Positions 1 to 6,809 of a DNA stretch of 12,378 nt are shown here, piece by piece (the stretch's first letter is position 1; each line of letters starts with the position of its first letter). A program made the position numbers and the translations under genes. The stretch is from the NCBI GenBank assembly GCA_026394315.1, contig JAPKYM010000207.1, positions 1-12,378 of the forward strand, in the 5' to 3' direction. The notes beneath the pieces were generated by a model. That model saw only the letters and a list, made by a program, of their open reading frames with translations. It was not told where the DNA came from and did no database searches. This DNA is from Candidatus Bathyarchaeota archaeon (GTDB lineage Archaea > Thermoproteota > Bathyarchaeia > 40CM-2-53-6 > RBG-13-38-9).

Positions 1-1
1 A

Positions 2-253
2 TACGGCATAAGAGTGAAAGAAGTAAGCGAATACAAGACCTCCAGCAGATGCATAAGATGCAGCTCAGAAAACATTGAGAGAAAAGGCAGACTCTTCAAG
101 TGTCTAGAATGTGGATTGGAGGCTCATAGAGATGCTATTGGCGTCTTGAACATGGCAAACCTTCAGTATGAAGAAACAGCCATCAGGGTGATGACACACC
201 CTAAACTTCTAAAATGGGATGGAATGAGGTGGCAGCCTAAAAGGCTGCAGTGA
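2..253 (+). CDS. tnpB: TnpB RNA-guided endonuclease, C-terminal part (5' cut by window edge)
   Basis: The frame is open from base 2 and ends at a TGA at 251-253. It contains the last ~83 residues of TnpB. Visible are the zinc ribbon of two CxxC pairs (C13/C16 and C30/C33, counting from the GTG at 14) and directly after it HRDAIGVLNMA, whose Asp (residue 40) is the third acidic residue of the RuvC-like nuclease. TnpB is the omegaRNA-guided, Cas12-like nuclease of IS200/IS605 elements; it cuts empty donor sites and so helps retain the element. The tail after the ribbon (~35 residues) ends in basic residues. The GTG at 14 is internal, since the family motif begins upstream (YGIRV). Whether the full protein is intact cannot be seen. 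Confidence 0.9.
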   Translation, partial: YGIRVKEVSEYKTSSRCIRCSSENIERKGRLFKCLECGLEAHRDAIGVLNMANLQYEETAIRVMTHPKLLKWDGMRWQPKRLQ

Positions 254-315
254 CCCACCAACCAATGAACACTCCAGAAGCTAGAATCCCCTGTCTTCAG
301 GCAGGGGAGTGTCAA
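232..315 (+). ncRNA. Putative omegaRNA (reRNA) scaffold / IS right-end structure
   Basis: Two stem-loops lie at the tnpB 3' end. The first is GCAGCC (232-237) with GGCTGC (243-248), loop TAAAA, overlapping the last codons of tnpB. The second is an 8-bp stem of 288-295 with 300-307 including one G-U pair, tetraloop TTCA, enclosed by an outer 5-bp ACACT (269-273)/AGTGT (308-312). In characterised elements the omegaRNA covers the tnpB 3' end and the right end, and its guide is the flanking DNA immediately downstream, here starting at 316. Structure is seen; RNA identity is inferred. The true 5' end of such an RNA is probably further upstream within tnpB. Confidence 0.55.
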
Positions 316-660
316 ATCGACAACCTCAGCAATTCTACCCCGAATATATGCTAAGCCAATACCCTTATCCAGTTTAACACTGGTGGAACTTAATTTCGCC
401 ATTGACTCATTGCGACTCACCGATCTCAGGGTCAACTCCACTAGGTCGTTTCGGTTTTTGTCTATGGTGCCAGAGTTGTCGATTGCTTTGATAGTGATTT
501 CAGTGTTTTTATCGAGATCTATGAAGCCTGATGGGGAGACTATCAAGAGCTTCGTTGCCTTAATGGTTTGGGAAGTCACGTATAGGGAGACAGAAACAGT
601 AAGCAACAGGATCAATACAGCCAACGCAATAAATATTCTATTCGAGAGAATCCCTTTCAA
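316..660 (-). pseudogene. Membrane-anchored Ig-like extracytoplasmic protein, interrupted by the IS element
   Basis: The 5' part of a gene starts at a TTG (658-660) with GTGAT as a Shine-Dalgarno match a few bases upstream. It encodes ~115 residues before the IS boundary; beyond that the frame reads element sequence. Residues ~8-30 form one hydrophobic segment (signal anchor or uncleaved signal peptide). The remainder is a beta-rich region with a DNSGTIDKNRND stretch and VKLDKGIGLAYIRGRIAEVVDL-like ending (residues ~95-116), resembling bacterial Ig-like/invasin-type domains found in surface proteins. The protein would be anchored in the membrane and face outward. The missing 3' part should lie beyond the left end of the element, outside the window. 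The exact family is not recognised with certainty. Confidence 0.65.
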
Positions 661-709
661 GAAATCACGTTCCAGTCAGCAGACTCGATCAATAGGCAGA
701 TGAGAACAA

Positions 710-730
710 GTCTATCAATGGTTGATAGAC
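710..730. promoter_or_regulatory. Perfect 9-bp inverted repeat, possible operator of the interrupted gene
   Basis: GTCTATCAA (710-718) and TTGATAGAC (722-730) are exact inverted copies around TGG. It lies 50 nt upstream of the TTG start at 660 and overlaps the start point expected from the TATA-like box at 749-758 (about 27 nt downstream of its centre), which suits a repressor operator. A transcribed hairpin is the alternative. There is no T-tract after it on either strand, so a terminator is less likely. Confidence 0.4.
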
Positions 731-748
731 AAATAGGATGATAGTTGA

Positions 749-758
749 TTTTATTTAA
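749..758 (-). promoter_or_regulatory. TATA-like box for the interrupted gene
   Basis: On the minus strand the sequence reads TTAAATAAAA, a good archaeal TATA-box match. With the usual spacing, transcription would start near 727 and give a leader of ~65 nt that includes part of the 710-730 inverted repeat. This is assigned by sequence alone. Confidence 0.4.
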
Positions 759-848
759 TGTTCTGGTATCTCTAGAAAGAAAGTGCAACAAGAATACGCG
801 CAAGAAAGACGTGATACCTGTTGTTGAGAAGGCAGGAAAGGGAGACTC

Positions 849-1127
849 TTAGTCTTTTATTGCTTCGAGTAAACTGGCAACACTCCAGAGCTTTACTCGA
901 GTGTATTGGGGCATGTTAGGATCTTGTGAGATGTCATCCAGTATCGCTATTGCATTTGAGGCTCTCACACCTAGGCTGTGTTCGGGAAACTGCAGGGAAT
1001 CCATTGCGTTTTTCGCAGCCCTTCTAATGTTTCGGGGGGTCGTATTATCTTGGGATACCTCGCCTAGTACACCCAGAGCCTGCTTGATTCGAGACTCAAA
1101 TTCTTCTCTTTTCTTTGACTTGGACAC
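849..1127 (-). CDS. UPF0147 family protein
   Basis: This 92-residue helical protein matches the archaeal UPF0147 family in length and motifs. Two tandem units are visible: LGEVSQDNTTPRNIRRAA (from residue 21) and LDDISQDPNMPQYTRVKL (from residue 63), offset by 42 residues and sharing an SQD-x3-P core, consistent with a HEAT-like paired-helix repeat. The N-terminus is Lys/Glu rich. The biochemical role of the family is unknown; it is cytosolic with no signal or membrane segment. The start is a GTG; no ATG exists before residue 42, which would lose the first repeat. A TATA box lies only ~20 nt upstream, so the mRNA is likely leaderless or nearly so. It diverges from the p27-like gene at 1221. 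Confidence 0.85.
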   Translation of the reverse strand: MSKSKKREEFESRIKQALGVLGEVSQDNTTPRNIRRAAKNAMDSLQFPEHSLGVRASNAIAILDDISQDPNMPQYTRVKLWSVASLLEAIKD

Positions 1128-1142
1128 GCCCTTGACCCCACC

Positions 1143-1150
1143 TTATATAT
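1143..1150. promoter_or_regulatory. TATA box between the UPF0147 and p27-like genes
   Basis: TTATATAT on the + strand is ATATATAA on the minus strand. For the UPF0147 gene its centre is ~20 nt from the GTG, pointing to a leaderless transcript or a start point slightly inside the annotated gene. The near-symmetric box could also serve the divergent gene at 1221, giving a start near 1174 and a ~47-nt leader. Use in the second direction is a guess. Confidence 0.5.
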
Positions 1151-1220
1151 TCGTAGAAGAAATCATCTAGTGATCCAGCCTAAAACTCTTCCTAATGGTT
1201 CTTTTGTCTGGTGGTAAATC

Positions 1221-1565
1221 TTGGGTTCTGAATTGAAGAAGATGTCTGAGCTTCTCAAGTCAGGCGCGACCATGCTTTCAGAGACTTGTCCGGAATGTGG
1301 TTCTCCCTTGTTCAGGGTAGGAAAGGAGATCATTTGCGCAAAATGCAACAGACAAGTGGTTATAGTCAAATCCACCGAGGAAGAAGGCAAGATCATGGGT
1401 GACAGAGTGCTCCAAGAGCTTGAACAGACCCTACTTTCCAAGATCAAAGAAATAGACGGGGCAATCAGGTCTGAAAAAGATCCTGATAGACTTGGTCAAT
1501 ATGGTAAAGCATTGTTAACTTGGCTTGACGCCTTTGAAAGAGTTAGAAGACTGAAACCAGACTAG
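1221..1565 (+). CDS. Zn-ribbon protein, Sjogren's/scleroderma autoantigen p27-like family
   Basis: This 114-residue protein has the archaeal Auto_anti-p27 arrangement: a short N-terminal helix with MSELLKSGATMLSETCPECG (residues 8-27), a four-cysteine zinc ribbon (C23, C26, C39, C42) and a C-terminal helical part of ~60 residues rich in charged residues. Its function in archaea is not established. A TTG start at 1221 is chosen because GGTGG (1210-1214) sits six bases upstream, a good archaeal Shine-Dalgarno match; the next in-frame ATG (residue 8) lacks one. It is followed after 65 nt by the DUF364 gene on the same strand. The protein is probably cytosolic and could bind nucleic acid or protein through the ribbon (inference). 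Confidence 0.82.
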   Translation: MGSELKKMSELLKSGATMLSETCPECGSPLFRVGKEIICAKCNRQVVIVKSTEEEGKIMGDRVLQELEQTLLSKIKEIDGAIRSEKDPDRLGQYGKALLTWLDAFERVRRLKPD

Positions 1566-1617
1566 GGCCTGCTTCATTTCAGATGAGCAGCATTTGATGC
1601 GTCTAACTGGTTGCAGA

Positions 1618-1623
1618 GGAGGT
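1618..1623 (+). promoter_or_regulatory. Strong Shine-Dalgarno site ahead of a non-standard start codon
   Basis: GGAGGT (within GAGGAGGT from 1616) is a near-perfect ribosome binding site. Seven bases follow, and then the in-frame codon at 1631 is ATC and not ATG. The position is what decides the proposed start of the DUF364 gene. Confidence 0.6.
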
Positions 1624-1630
1624 TACCAAG

Positions 1631-2416
1631 ATCAGGGTTGTTGAGGAAGTCTTAACCTTAGTAAGAAAGAAGATTCCTGAATTCGGAAGGTTCACAGTTG
1701 AGAAAGCTTGCATCGGTCTTGGTTACACTGGTGTGAAGCTGAACTCTGGACATGCTGGTTTGTGCCATACCCTATCACATGAGATGTCTCCGTACTGCTG
1801 CCAAGTGAGCGAACGAGCAGGCAACGTAGCAGGTAGCCCCGCAATCGAAATTGCCGACATGGCCAAATCATGGGAAATCAGCGAAAGCGTCTTGGGCTTT
1901 GCTGCACTAAGCGCCCTATCCCAGATTTTCTTCGATCTTGCAGGCGATATTTACGACGCCAAATCCTCCAATATTATAGATGAATTAAAGGTAACACCGA
2001 ATGATGTTGTAGTTATGATTGGAGGCTTGAAGCCTTTCATTCAAATCCTCAAGCAGAGATCTAAGGATCTTTTCATTATTGAACGCAGCTTACTTCTGCG
2101 TGAAGAAGGAATGCTCCCAGACACGGCAGCAGAAGAGCTGCTGCCAAGGGCAGATGTCGTTATATCAACCGGTTCAACACTAGCGAACGGGACGATAGAC
2201 AGAATCCTTACCCTTTCAGAGAACGTGAAAGAGTTCGCCCTTGTCGGGCCTTCCGCAAACGTGATACCTGAACCTCTCTTTAATCGTGGTGTGACCTTGA
2301 TAGGAGGTGTAAGAGTCCTGAACGCCGATAAGATGATGAAGGTCATCGCAGAAGGCGGCGGCACCCCACAGTTGAAATCCTCCACTGAGTTCATTACTCT
2401 TAGAAAGAAAGCTTAA
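1631..2416 (+). CDS. DUF364/DUF4213 putative heavy-metal chelation protein
   Basis: From 1631 the protein would have ~261 residues. The N-terminal part (to ~100) matches DUF4213, with a CIGLGYTGVKL motif (residues 27-37) followed by HAGLCH; the C-terminal part from ~100 is a Rossmann-like DUF364 domain with VVVMIGGLKPFI, ADVVISTGSTLANGT and GPSANVIPEPLF. The family is named a putative metal-chelation domain and often occurs near metal or cofactor genes; no reaction is proven. The frame is open back to a TAA at 1604-1606, but no ATG, GTG or TTG exists before GTG 1733, which lies inside the conserved motif and would remove ~34 residues. The Shine-Dalgarno at 1618-1623 points to ATC at 1631; CTG at 1607 is a weaker option. 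A sequence error is possible. It is likely in an operon with the genes before and after it. Confidence 0.8.
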   Translation: MRVVEEVLTLVRKKIPEFGRFTVEKACIGLGYTGVKLNSGHAGLCHTLSHEMSPYCCQVSERAGNVAGSPAIEIADMAKSWEISESVLGFAALSALSQIFFDLAGDIYDAKSSNIIDELKVTPNDVVVMIGGLKPFIQILKQRSKDLFIIERSLLLREEGMLPDTAAEELLPRADVVISTGSTLANGTIDRILTLSENVKEFALVGPSANVIPEPLFNRGVTLIGGVRVLNADKMMKVIAEGGGTPQLKSSTEFITLRKKA

Positions 2417-2417
2417 G

Positions 2418-2440
2418 ATCCTTGAAAAGCTTCAAAGGAT
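2418..2440 (+). other. Small imperfect hairpin between the DUF364 and MBL genes
   Basis: ATCCTT (2418-2423) pairs with AAGGAT (2435-2440), and GAA (2424-2426) with TTC (2431-2433) with one bulged A, loop AAGC. It ends 11 nt before the ATG at 2452. It has no T-tract, so termination is unlikely; it may be chance, or may affect processing or translation of the downstream gene. Confidence 0.25.
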
Positions 2441-2451
2441 GAGTGGGATAA

Positions 2452-3063
2452 ATGATCTTTAAGCGATTCCTAGTTGAAAGCTCCAGAAACTTCGCCTATC
2501 TTATCGGTGATGAACAATCAAGAGAAGCTGCGGTTATAGATCCGTCAGATGCATTGAAAGAGATTTTTGATGCACTGCAAGAAGAGGAATTGAAGCTCAA
2601 ATACATATTCAATACGCATTCCCATCCAGATCACACTACCGGAAATAAGGAGCTTGCCACAAAGACAGGGGCCAAAATCGCCAAGCATGAAGCTGCCTTT
2701 TCTAGCGGAGATATCATGCTGAAGGATGGCGACATGATTGAACTTGGTACTGTCAAGATACGGACTATTTACACACCCGGACACGCACCTGACAGTATCT
2801 GCCTTCTAGCAGATAACAAGCTTCTGACAGGAGATACGCTCTTCGTGGGTGAATGTGGAAGAACAGATCTGCCTGGAGGAAGCTCAGAGAGACTCTATGA
2901 TAGCCTCTTTGGTAAGCTCATGTTTCTCGATGATACACTAGAGGTCTATCCGGGCCACGACTATGGAGTAAAACCAGATTCCACGCTAGGTTTCGAGAAG
3001 ACACATAACTACGTCCTTAAGCCAAGAACGAAACAGGAATTCATCAGATTCATGAATGAGTAG
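2452..3063 (+). CDS. Metallo-beta-lactamase-fold hydrolase (glyoxalase II / persulfide dioxygenase-like)
   Basis: This is a 203-residue single-domain MBL protein with a complete metal site: H56-x-H58-x-D60-H61 in THSHPDH, H111 in TPGHAPDS, D128 in GDTLF and H169 in PGHDYG. The CGRTDLPGG segment (135-143) after the bridging Asp is typical of the branch containing glyoxalase II-like hydrolases and ETHE1-type persulfide dioxygenases. The substrate is therefore either a thioester such as an acyl-glutathione analogue or a persulfide; the sequence does not settle which. Archaea generally lack glutathione, so another thiol is likely (inference). It is cytosolic. It follows the DUF364 gene by 35 nt, probably in the same transcript. 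The gene stops 2 nt before the end of the convergent GNAT gene. Confidence 0.88.
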   Translation: MIFKRFLVESSRNFAYLIGDEQSREAAVIDPSDALKEIFDALQEEELKLKYIFNTHSHPDHTTGNKELATKTGAKIAKHEAAFSSGDIMLKDGDMIELGTVKIRTIYTPGHAPDSICLLADNKLLTGDTLFVGECGRTDLPGGSSERLYDSLFGKLMFLDDTLEVYPGHDYGVKPDSTLGFEKTHNYVLKPRTKQEFIRFMNE

Positions 3064-3065
3064 AC

Positions 3066-3911
3066 TCAGCCCCTGTCAAGTCCGCCTATACCAAGTATTC
3101 CCTCAATGTTGCCTATGGGGACTCTTTTCCCATATCCCATTCTGATCGCTATTCCTTTTTGCTGTAAATCACACTTCTTCAGTACCCTTTCGACTAGCGT
3201 ATTGTGCATCGGTGAGGAGAGTTCTATTCTTTTTCCGGTCAATCTGTTCATCTCGGCCTTGAGTAACTCCTCGACGAACTCGTCTTGGTATCGTGGTTCA
3301 CAAATCCATGGCCCCAGCTCATATTCATCTTCAGCGCCGCTTGCCATAATGTATCCTACCATTCTTCCATCAACGCGGGTGGCGAAGCAGTATTCCTTGA
3401 ATTCATCATAGAATCTACGTAGCACTTTCAACCTATTAGCTCCAAAAAGTCTCTCATCCAATGCAATCAATTCATCTATTGAGTCTTCTGTCAGTCCCTC
3501 AACATTCTCGTACTGTGTCTCTCTACCGTGTCCATTCAATACTTGGACGTTGATTTCCGTTAGAAAGCCGAGTCTTTTGTAGAATGTGATTCTGTGAGGG
3601 TAACAGTAGAGCTTCGGATATTCTACACCTTTATTCTGCATGTATCGTAGAGCTTCTTTGATGAGCTTCGTTCCAGCACCATGTCTTCTTGATGACTTCG
3701 CGACAAACAGATTTCCTATCCATCCAACTTTCCCGAATACTATGGTGGAGACTATTCCGAGTTTCTTTTCATTTTCAACGGCTATGAAGCAACCGTCAGG
3801 CTCATAGTCTAAAATACGCGTCAGATCCCGTCTTGTATATCTTATTCCTTCTGATAAGGCAAGATCGATAATGAAATCGAAGTCTGACGGGTTTATCGTT
3901 CTGAAGTTCAA
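3066..3911 (-). CDS. GNAT-family N-acetyltransferase with C-terminal Acetyltransf_18-like domain
   Basis: This is a 281-residue protein in two parts. Residues 1-~125 form a GNAT domain: FGKVGWIGNLFVAKSSRRHG (60-79) runs into the acetyl-CoA loop (R75-R-H-G-A-G80), and FYKRLGF (110-116) is the common end motif. Residues ~140-260 resemble the second, degenerate GNAT-like domain (Acetyltransf_18) seen in YitH-type proteins. It would transfer an acetyl group from acetyl-CoA to an amine; the substrate is unknown. The start is a TTG at 3909-3911, the only usual start codon before the conserved region; upstream in frame is a TAG at 3936-3938. There is no convincing Shine-Dalgarno. The gene is alone on its strand here, converging on the MBL gene. 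Confidence 0.82.
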   Translation of the reverse strand: MNFRTINPSDFDFIIDLALSEGIRYTRRDLTRILDYEPDGCFIAVENEKKLGIVSTIVFGKVGWIGNLFVAKSSRRHGAGTKLIKEALRYMQNKGVEYPKLYCYPHRITFYKRLGFLTEINVQVLNGHGRETQYENVEGLTEDSIDELIALDERLFGANRLKVLRRFYDEFKEYCFATRVDGRMVGYIMASGAEDEYELGPWICEPRYQDEFVEELLKAEMNRLTGKRIELSSPMHNTLVERVLKKCDLQQKGIAIRMGYGKRVPIGNIEGILGIGGLDRG

Positions 3912-4033
3912 TTCGGCTTTCTTCTTGAGAATATCCTATGCTTGCCAGCTGTTCTAAAGTTTTGATAATCAGTTATCGAACCGTCACTCTTATTTGAGCT
4001 AGCTAGTAGTCCACTAGTACTAAGTGATTAGAA

Positions 4034-5971
4034 GTGGTCATAGGATACTTACTTCTATCAGCCGCCAGTTTTCTCCTTCTTCTGGACATATACACTCTTT
4101 CAAGAAAAGGCTCTTCAAAAAAATCTCTTTGGAGAAGTTCATCGAACTTTGTCCTTTCAACCTTGTGCATATTGGCAGCTTTCTTTGTGTACGTCAACTC
4201 ATTTCTGAATAATAATTACGCTTTGAAGGATGTCTACTCATACAGCTCAGCTGATTTATCTATTCTATACAAGTTCTACGCCAGCTGGGCTGGCATAGGA
4301 GGTTCTCTACTTCTATGGTCCATTATATTAAACGTCATATGCCTGATGTACAGAATCTCGCATAGAACAGACTTCGAGCTGAACAAATCAAGTTACATTT
4401 ACCTCAACACATTTCTACTATTCATCGTAGCTGCAACCATACTTGCGGATCCCTTTGCTGGTTTGAGCTTCAGGGTTGCTGGCGGGCTTGGCCTTAATCC
4501 TCTGCTTCAGTCTCCTTGGATGGCTATTCATCCACCAATAATCTTTCTCGGGTATTCTCTACCATTATTCCCCCTAGCCTTTTCTCTCTCCAACCTGAGC
4601 AAAGGAAAGGATGAACATGCTAGCTCCATCAACTTCTTCATGAAAATGAGCTGGCTTGTCTTCACACTTGGAATAGCCTTGGGTGGAGTCTGGGCTTATG
4701 AGGTTCTAGGGTGGGGAGGATACTGGTCCTGGGACCCAGTTGAGACCGCTTCGCTCCTACCCTGGCTCATGCTGACAGCCTACTTTCACACTACACCATT
4801 ATCCTCACAAGGAAGAAGCTTGACTAGGGAGTTCTCAATCTTCGCCTCATCACTTCTGGTGATTTTCGCAACGATCACTACAAGAAGTGGACTCTTAGAG
4901 TCTGTCCATGCTTTCGAAGCCTCTGTCACGGGGACAGCCCTACCATTCATTATGTTATCGATTTATTTGGTAGGATACTTCATCTATCTGAAATGGAAGG
5001 TAAACAAGCCCGTCTTCAGACTTTCTATAGTCACAGCATCTAAGGATTCGATCGCGCTAGCAACCGCTTATGTTGCTCTTCTGTACATAACCATGGTATG
5101 TCTGTTGGGTATCTCTCTGCCAGCAGTCCGTTCTGTCCAGCTTGGTAGCTCCTACAGTGTGGGGAAAGAATTCTACAATACGTGGCTTCTTCCGCCAACG
5201 ATACTCTTTGTCGGCGCTCTCATTTGCTGCAATGCTCCGAAGAAAATGAGATCGAAATATTGTGTGGCAGTAGTAATCTTAGCAATACTGTGCGGCTTCA
5301 TCGCAGCTATTCTTGGGATACCTACACCCAACCAAATGGCAAATCTTGGCATACCAGTTCTTCTGGTAGCTCTTGCATTCTCGTCATATACCTTCTTAGG
5401 AGGCTTGGCTAATCTGAGGAGCAAACGTTTCCTCTCTACGACAGGCAGGAGCTTAATCCATGCCTCTCTGGTTATCATATTACTCGGAGTCTTCTTGAGT
5501 TCATCAATGGAAACGAACGACCAGAGAATATTAAAGATTGGAGAAGTCTACTCTGGAGACAATTTCACACTTAAGCTAACTAATCTCACCCTAAGTGGGC
5601 CCTCCGGCTCTGTCTATACATACAACGGTACTCTACCAGAGCATTCGTCGTTGGAGTTTGATATTTTGGCTTCTTCACATGGAAGCAGTCATGGTGGCAG
5701 ACTATGGACGGGTCTGTACACAGTATACGGAATGACTTCTCGTCCATTAATATTCAGATCCCTTCTACGTGATATCTATATCACGGCAGGTTTCTCAGAC
5801 CAGCTATATCAGGCCATGCTGATCAAATTATCAGCTGGAAAACAATCCCAGTTGACTCAATTCGCGGTACAGGTGAAAGTAATTCCGTTTGTTAGCCTGA
5901 TATGGATCGGTGTAAGCCTATTCTCTCTTGGTATAGTCCTCTCAATGGTTTATGATCACAAGAGAAAATAG
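4034..5971 (+). CDS. ccmF: CcmF-type cytochrome c heme lyase
   Basis: This is a 645-residue polytopic membrane protein, the same size as typical CcmF (~650). The tryptophan-rich WWD motif is at residues 226-245 (GWGGYWSWDPVETASLLPWL). Four histidines fall where CcmF has its functional set: H166 (HPPIIFLGYS) and H292 (VHAF) flanking the WWD region, and H252 (FHT) and H476 (LIHASL) as candidate ligands of the structural heme. Many hydrophobic segments cover the first ~490 residues, followed by a ~125-residue non-membrane domain and a final membrane segment (~617-638). The protein would join heme to CxxCH motifs of apocytochrome c on the outer side of the membrane. GTG 4034 is preceded by AAGTGAT (4022-4028), a Shine-Dalgarno match. 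No other ccm gene is adjacent, so partners must be elsewhere or absent. Confidence 0.9.
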   Translation: MVIGYLLLSAASFLLLLDIYTLSRKGSSKKSLWRSSSNFVLSTLCILAAFFVYVNSFLNNNYALKDVYSYSSADLSILYKFYASWAGIGGSLLLWSIILNVICLMYRISHRTDFELNKSSYIYLNTFLLFIVAATILADPFAGLSFRVAGGLGLNPLLQSPWMAIHPPIIFLGYSLPLFPLAFSLSNLSKGKDEHASSINFFMKMSWLVFTLGIALGGVWAYEVLGWGGYWSWDPVETASLLPWLMLTAYFHTTPLSSQGRSLTREFSIFASSLLVIFATITTRSGLLESVHAFEASVTGTALPFIMLSIYLVGYFIYLKWKVNKPVFRLSIVTASKDSIALATAYVALLYITMVCLLGISLPAVRSVQLGSSYSVGKEFYNTWLLPPTILFVGALICCNAPKKMRSKYCVAVVILAILCGFIAAILGIPTPNQMANLGIPVLLVALAFSSYTFLGGLANLRSKRFLSTTGRSLIHASLVIILLGVFLSSSMETNDQRILKIGEVYSGDNFTLKLTNLTLSGPSGSVYTYNGTLPEHSSLEFDILASSHGSSHGGRLWTGLYTVYGMTSRPLIFRSLLRDIYITAGFSDQLYQAMLIKLSAGKQSQLTQFAVQVKVIPFVSLIWIGVSLFSLGIVLSMVYDHKRK

Positions 5972-6044
5972 AGAACTAACAGCATAGTTCCACGGCACGA
6001 TAGGAAGAACAGCTAACTCGTTAAGCCGTAAGGGTGAAAATGAA

Positions 6045-6734
6045 ATGAACGCTGTGAAGCGCGGTTATGCCGTGGAGGCCTTTCCAACGCCTTGCAAGGC
6101 GCCTAACGGCATGCAATGGACAGAAGAAGGCCTTTGGGTCATCGACCAGATTCTTGAAGATGCGTACCTTCTGGATGGGTCTGGGAAGATCTTACGTAAG
6201 GTTCCTACGGTTACAGAGAATAGTTCTGGAGTGACTGTTGGCGGCGGTTATCTCTGGACAGCTTCCAACGGAAAGACCGAGCTTAGACCTTTCCGCCCTA
6301 CCGACACTCATGAATCATGGGTTTTGAAGCTGGATTCTCGTACTGGTGAGCTGGTGGCTCGCTTCCCGACACTTGGTGGAAGCAGAATCCATGGGATTGA
6401 GTGGGATGATGGTCTGCTATGGGTGACGGCCTTCATCGATCCTCAATCCTTGATGCTTGTAGATCCCAACGATTATAGGGTGGTCCGTAAGTTCCAGGTG
6501 AAGATGGATCGACCACACGGACTAGCTGGAGAGGGCGACGGGATTTGGTGTGCCCATACTACAGACAAAGTAATACTGAAGTATGATAAGAACGCTGGCA
6601 TAGTCACTGATCGTATCGATCTGCGAAAGGATAGTCCAGCACCACATGGCCTATCCATCAGACGTGGTGAATTATGGTGCTGTGACATTGGTGAGAAACG
6701 GGGAATCTACCGAATAGTAGTGAATGATGAATAA
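6045..6734 (+). CDS. Cytosolic beta-propeller protein (Vgb/YVTN-like repeats)
   Basis: This 229-residue protein has five copies of a G-x-x-x-(x)-G-x-LW unit, at about residues 22-33 (GMQWTEEGLWVI), 62-73 (GVTVGGGYLWTA), 117-128 (GIEWDDGLLWVT), 159-170 (GLAGEGDGIWCA) and 202-213 (GLSIRRGELWCC), spaced 40-54 residues apart. That is the pattern of blades in small propellers such as virginiamycin B lyase-like and YVTN proteins. It has no signal peptide. I cannot assign a catalytic function; a ligand-binding or lactone-type role is possible. The ATG at 6045 is preceded by AGGGTGA (6031-6037). An overlapping ATG at 6040 stops at once. It is 73 nt downstream of ccmF on the same strand and may be co-transcribed. 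A T-tract follows the gene. Confidence 0.72.
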   Translation: MNAVKRGYAVEAFPTPCKAPNGMQWTEEGLWVIDQILEDAYLLDGSGKILRKVPTVTENSSGVTVGGGYLWTASNGKTELRPFRPTDTHESWVLKLDSRTGELVARFPTLGGSRIHGIEWDDGLLWVTAFIDPQSLMLVDPNDYRVVRKFQVKMDRPHGLAGEGDGIWCAHTTDKVILKYDKNAGIVTDRIDLRKDSPAPHGLSIRRGELWCCDIGEKRGIYRIVVNDE

Positions 6735-6744
6735 TTTTGGTGAC

Positions 6745-6751
6745 TTTTTTT
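6745..6751 (+). terminator. Poly-T terminator candidate after the beta-propeller gene
   Basis: A run of seven T lies 10 nt after the stop codon, preceded by AATTTTGG and followed by the T-rich TGCTTCTCTGTTT. Archaeal termination usually depends on T-tracts without a required hairpin, so this is a reasonable end for the ccmF/propeller transcript. The assignment is from sequence only. Confidence 0.4.
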
Positions 6752-6809
6752 GCTTCTCTGTTTAGTAATGGTATGGCGAAGGACATACTACACGATGGAG
6801 GCATTTTGA

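Larger units (their letters stand above)
1..315 (+). mobile_element. Right part of an IS200/IS605-family (TnpB-bearing) element
   Basis: The stretch holds the 3' part of tnpB and then a non-coding right end with a strong hairpin and a terminal TCAA tetranucleotide at 312-315. That order (tnpB 3' end, subterminal hairpin, short cleavage tetranucleotide, no long inverted repeats) is the known design of IS200/IS605 right ends; IS608 also uses TCAA there. The boundary at 315/316 is supported independently because the minus-strand reading frame of the interrupted gene changes from plausible protein to element sequence at that point. The left end, and any TnpA transposase, lie outside the window, so autonomy cannot be judged. 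Confidence 0.8.

Noticed and set aside
163..315. Extension of the interrupted minus-strand gene into the IS element
   Set aside because: The codons after residue ~115 read the right end of the element and tnpB antisense, so they are not part of the original protein.
383..703. 106-codon + strand frame opposite the interrupted surface-protein gene
   Set aside because: It is the complement of the minus-strand gene with a clear membrane segment and ribosome site; it lacks any family resemblance of its own.
843..855. AGACT/AGTCT stem across the stop codon of the UPF0147 gene as a terminator
   Set aside because: Only five base pairs and no clear T-tract after it on the minus strand; too weak to call.
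901..1170. 89-codon + strand frame over the UPF0147 gene
   Set aside because: The minus strand matches a known archaeal family with an internal repeat and a TATA box; the + frame is its shadow.
1566..1630. Short frames starting at ATG 1582 and ATG 1597 as the missing start of the DUF364 gene
   Set aside because: Both are in other frames and stop within 4 and 15 codons, so they would need a frameshift for which there is no slippery site.
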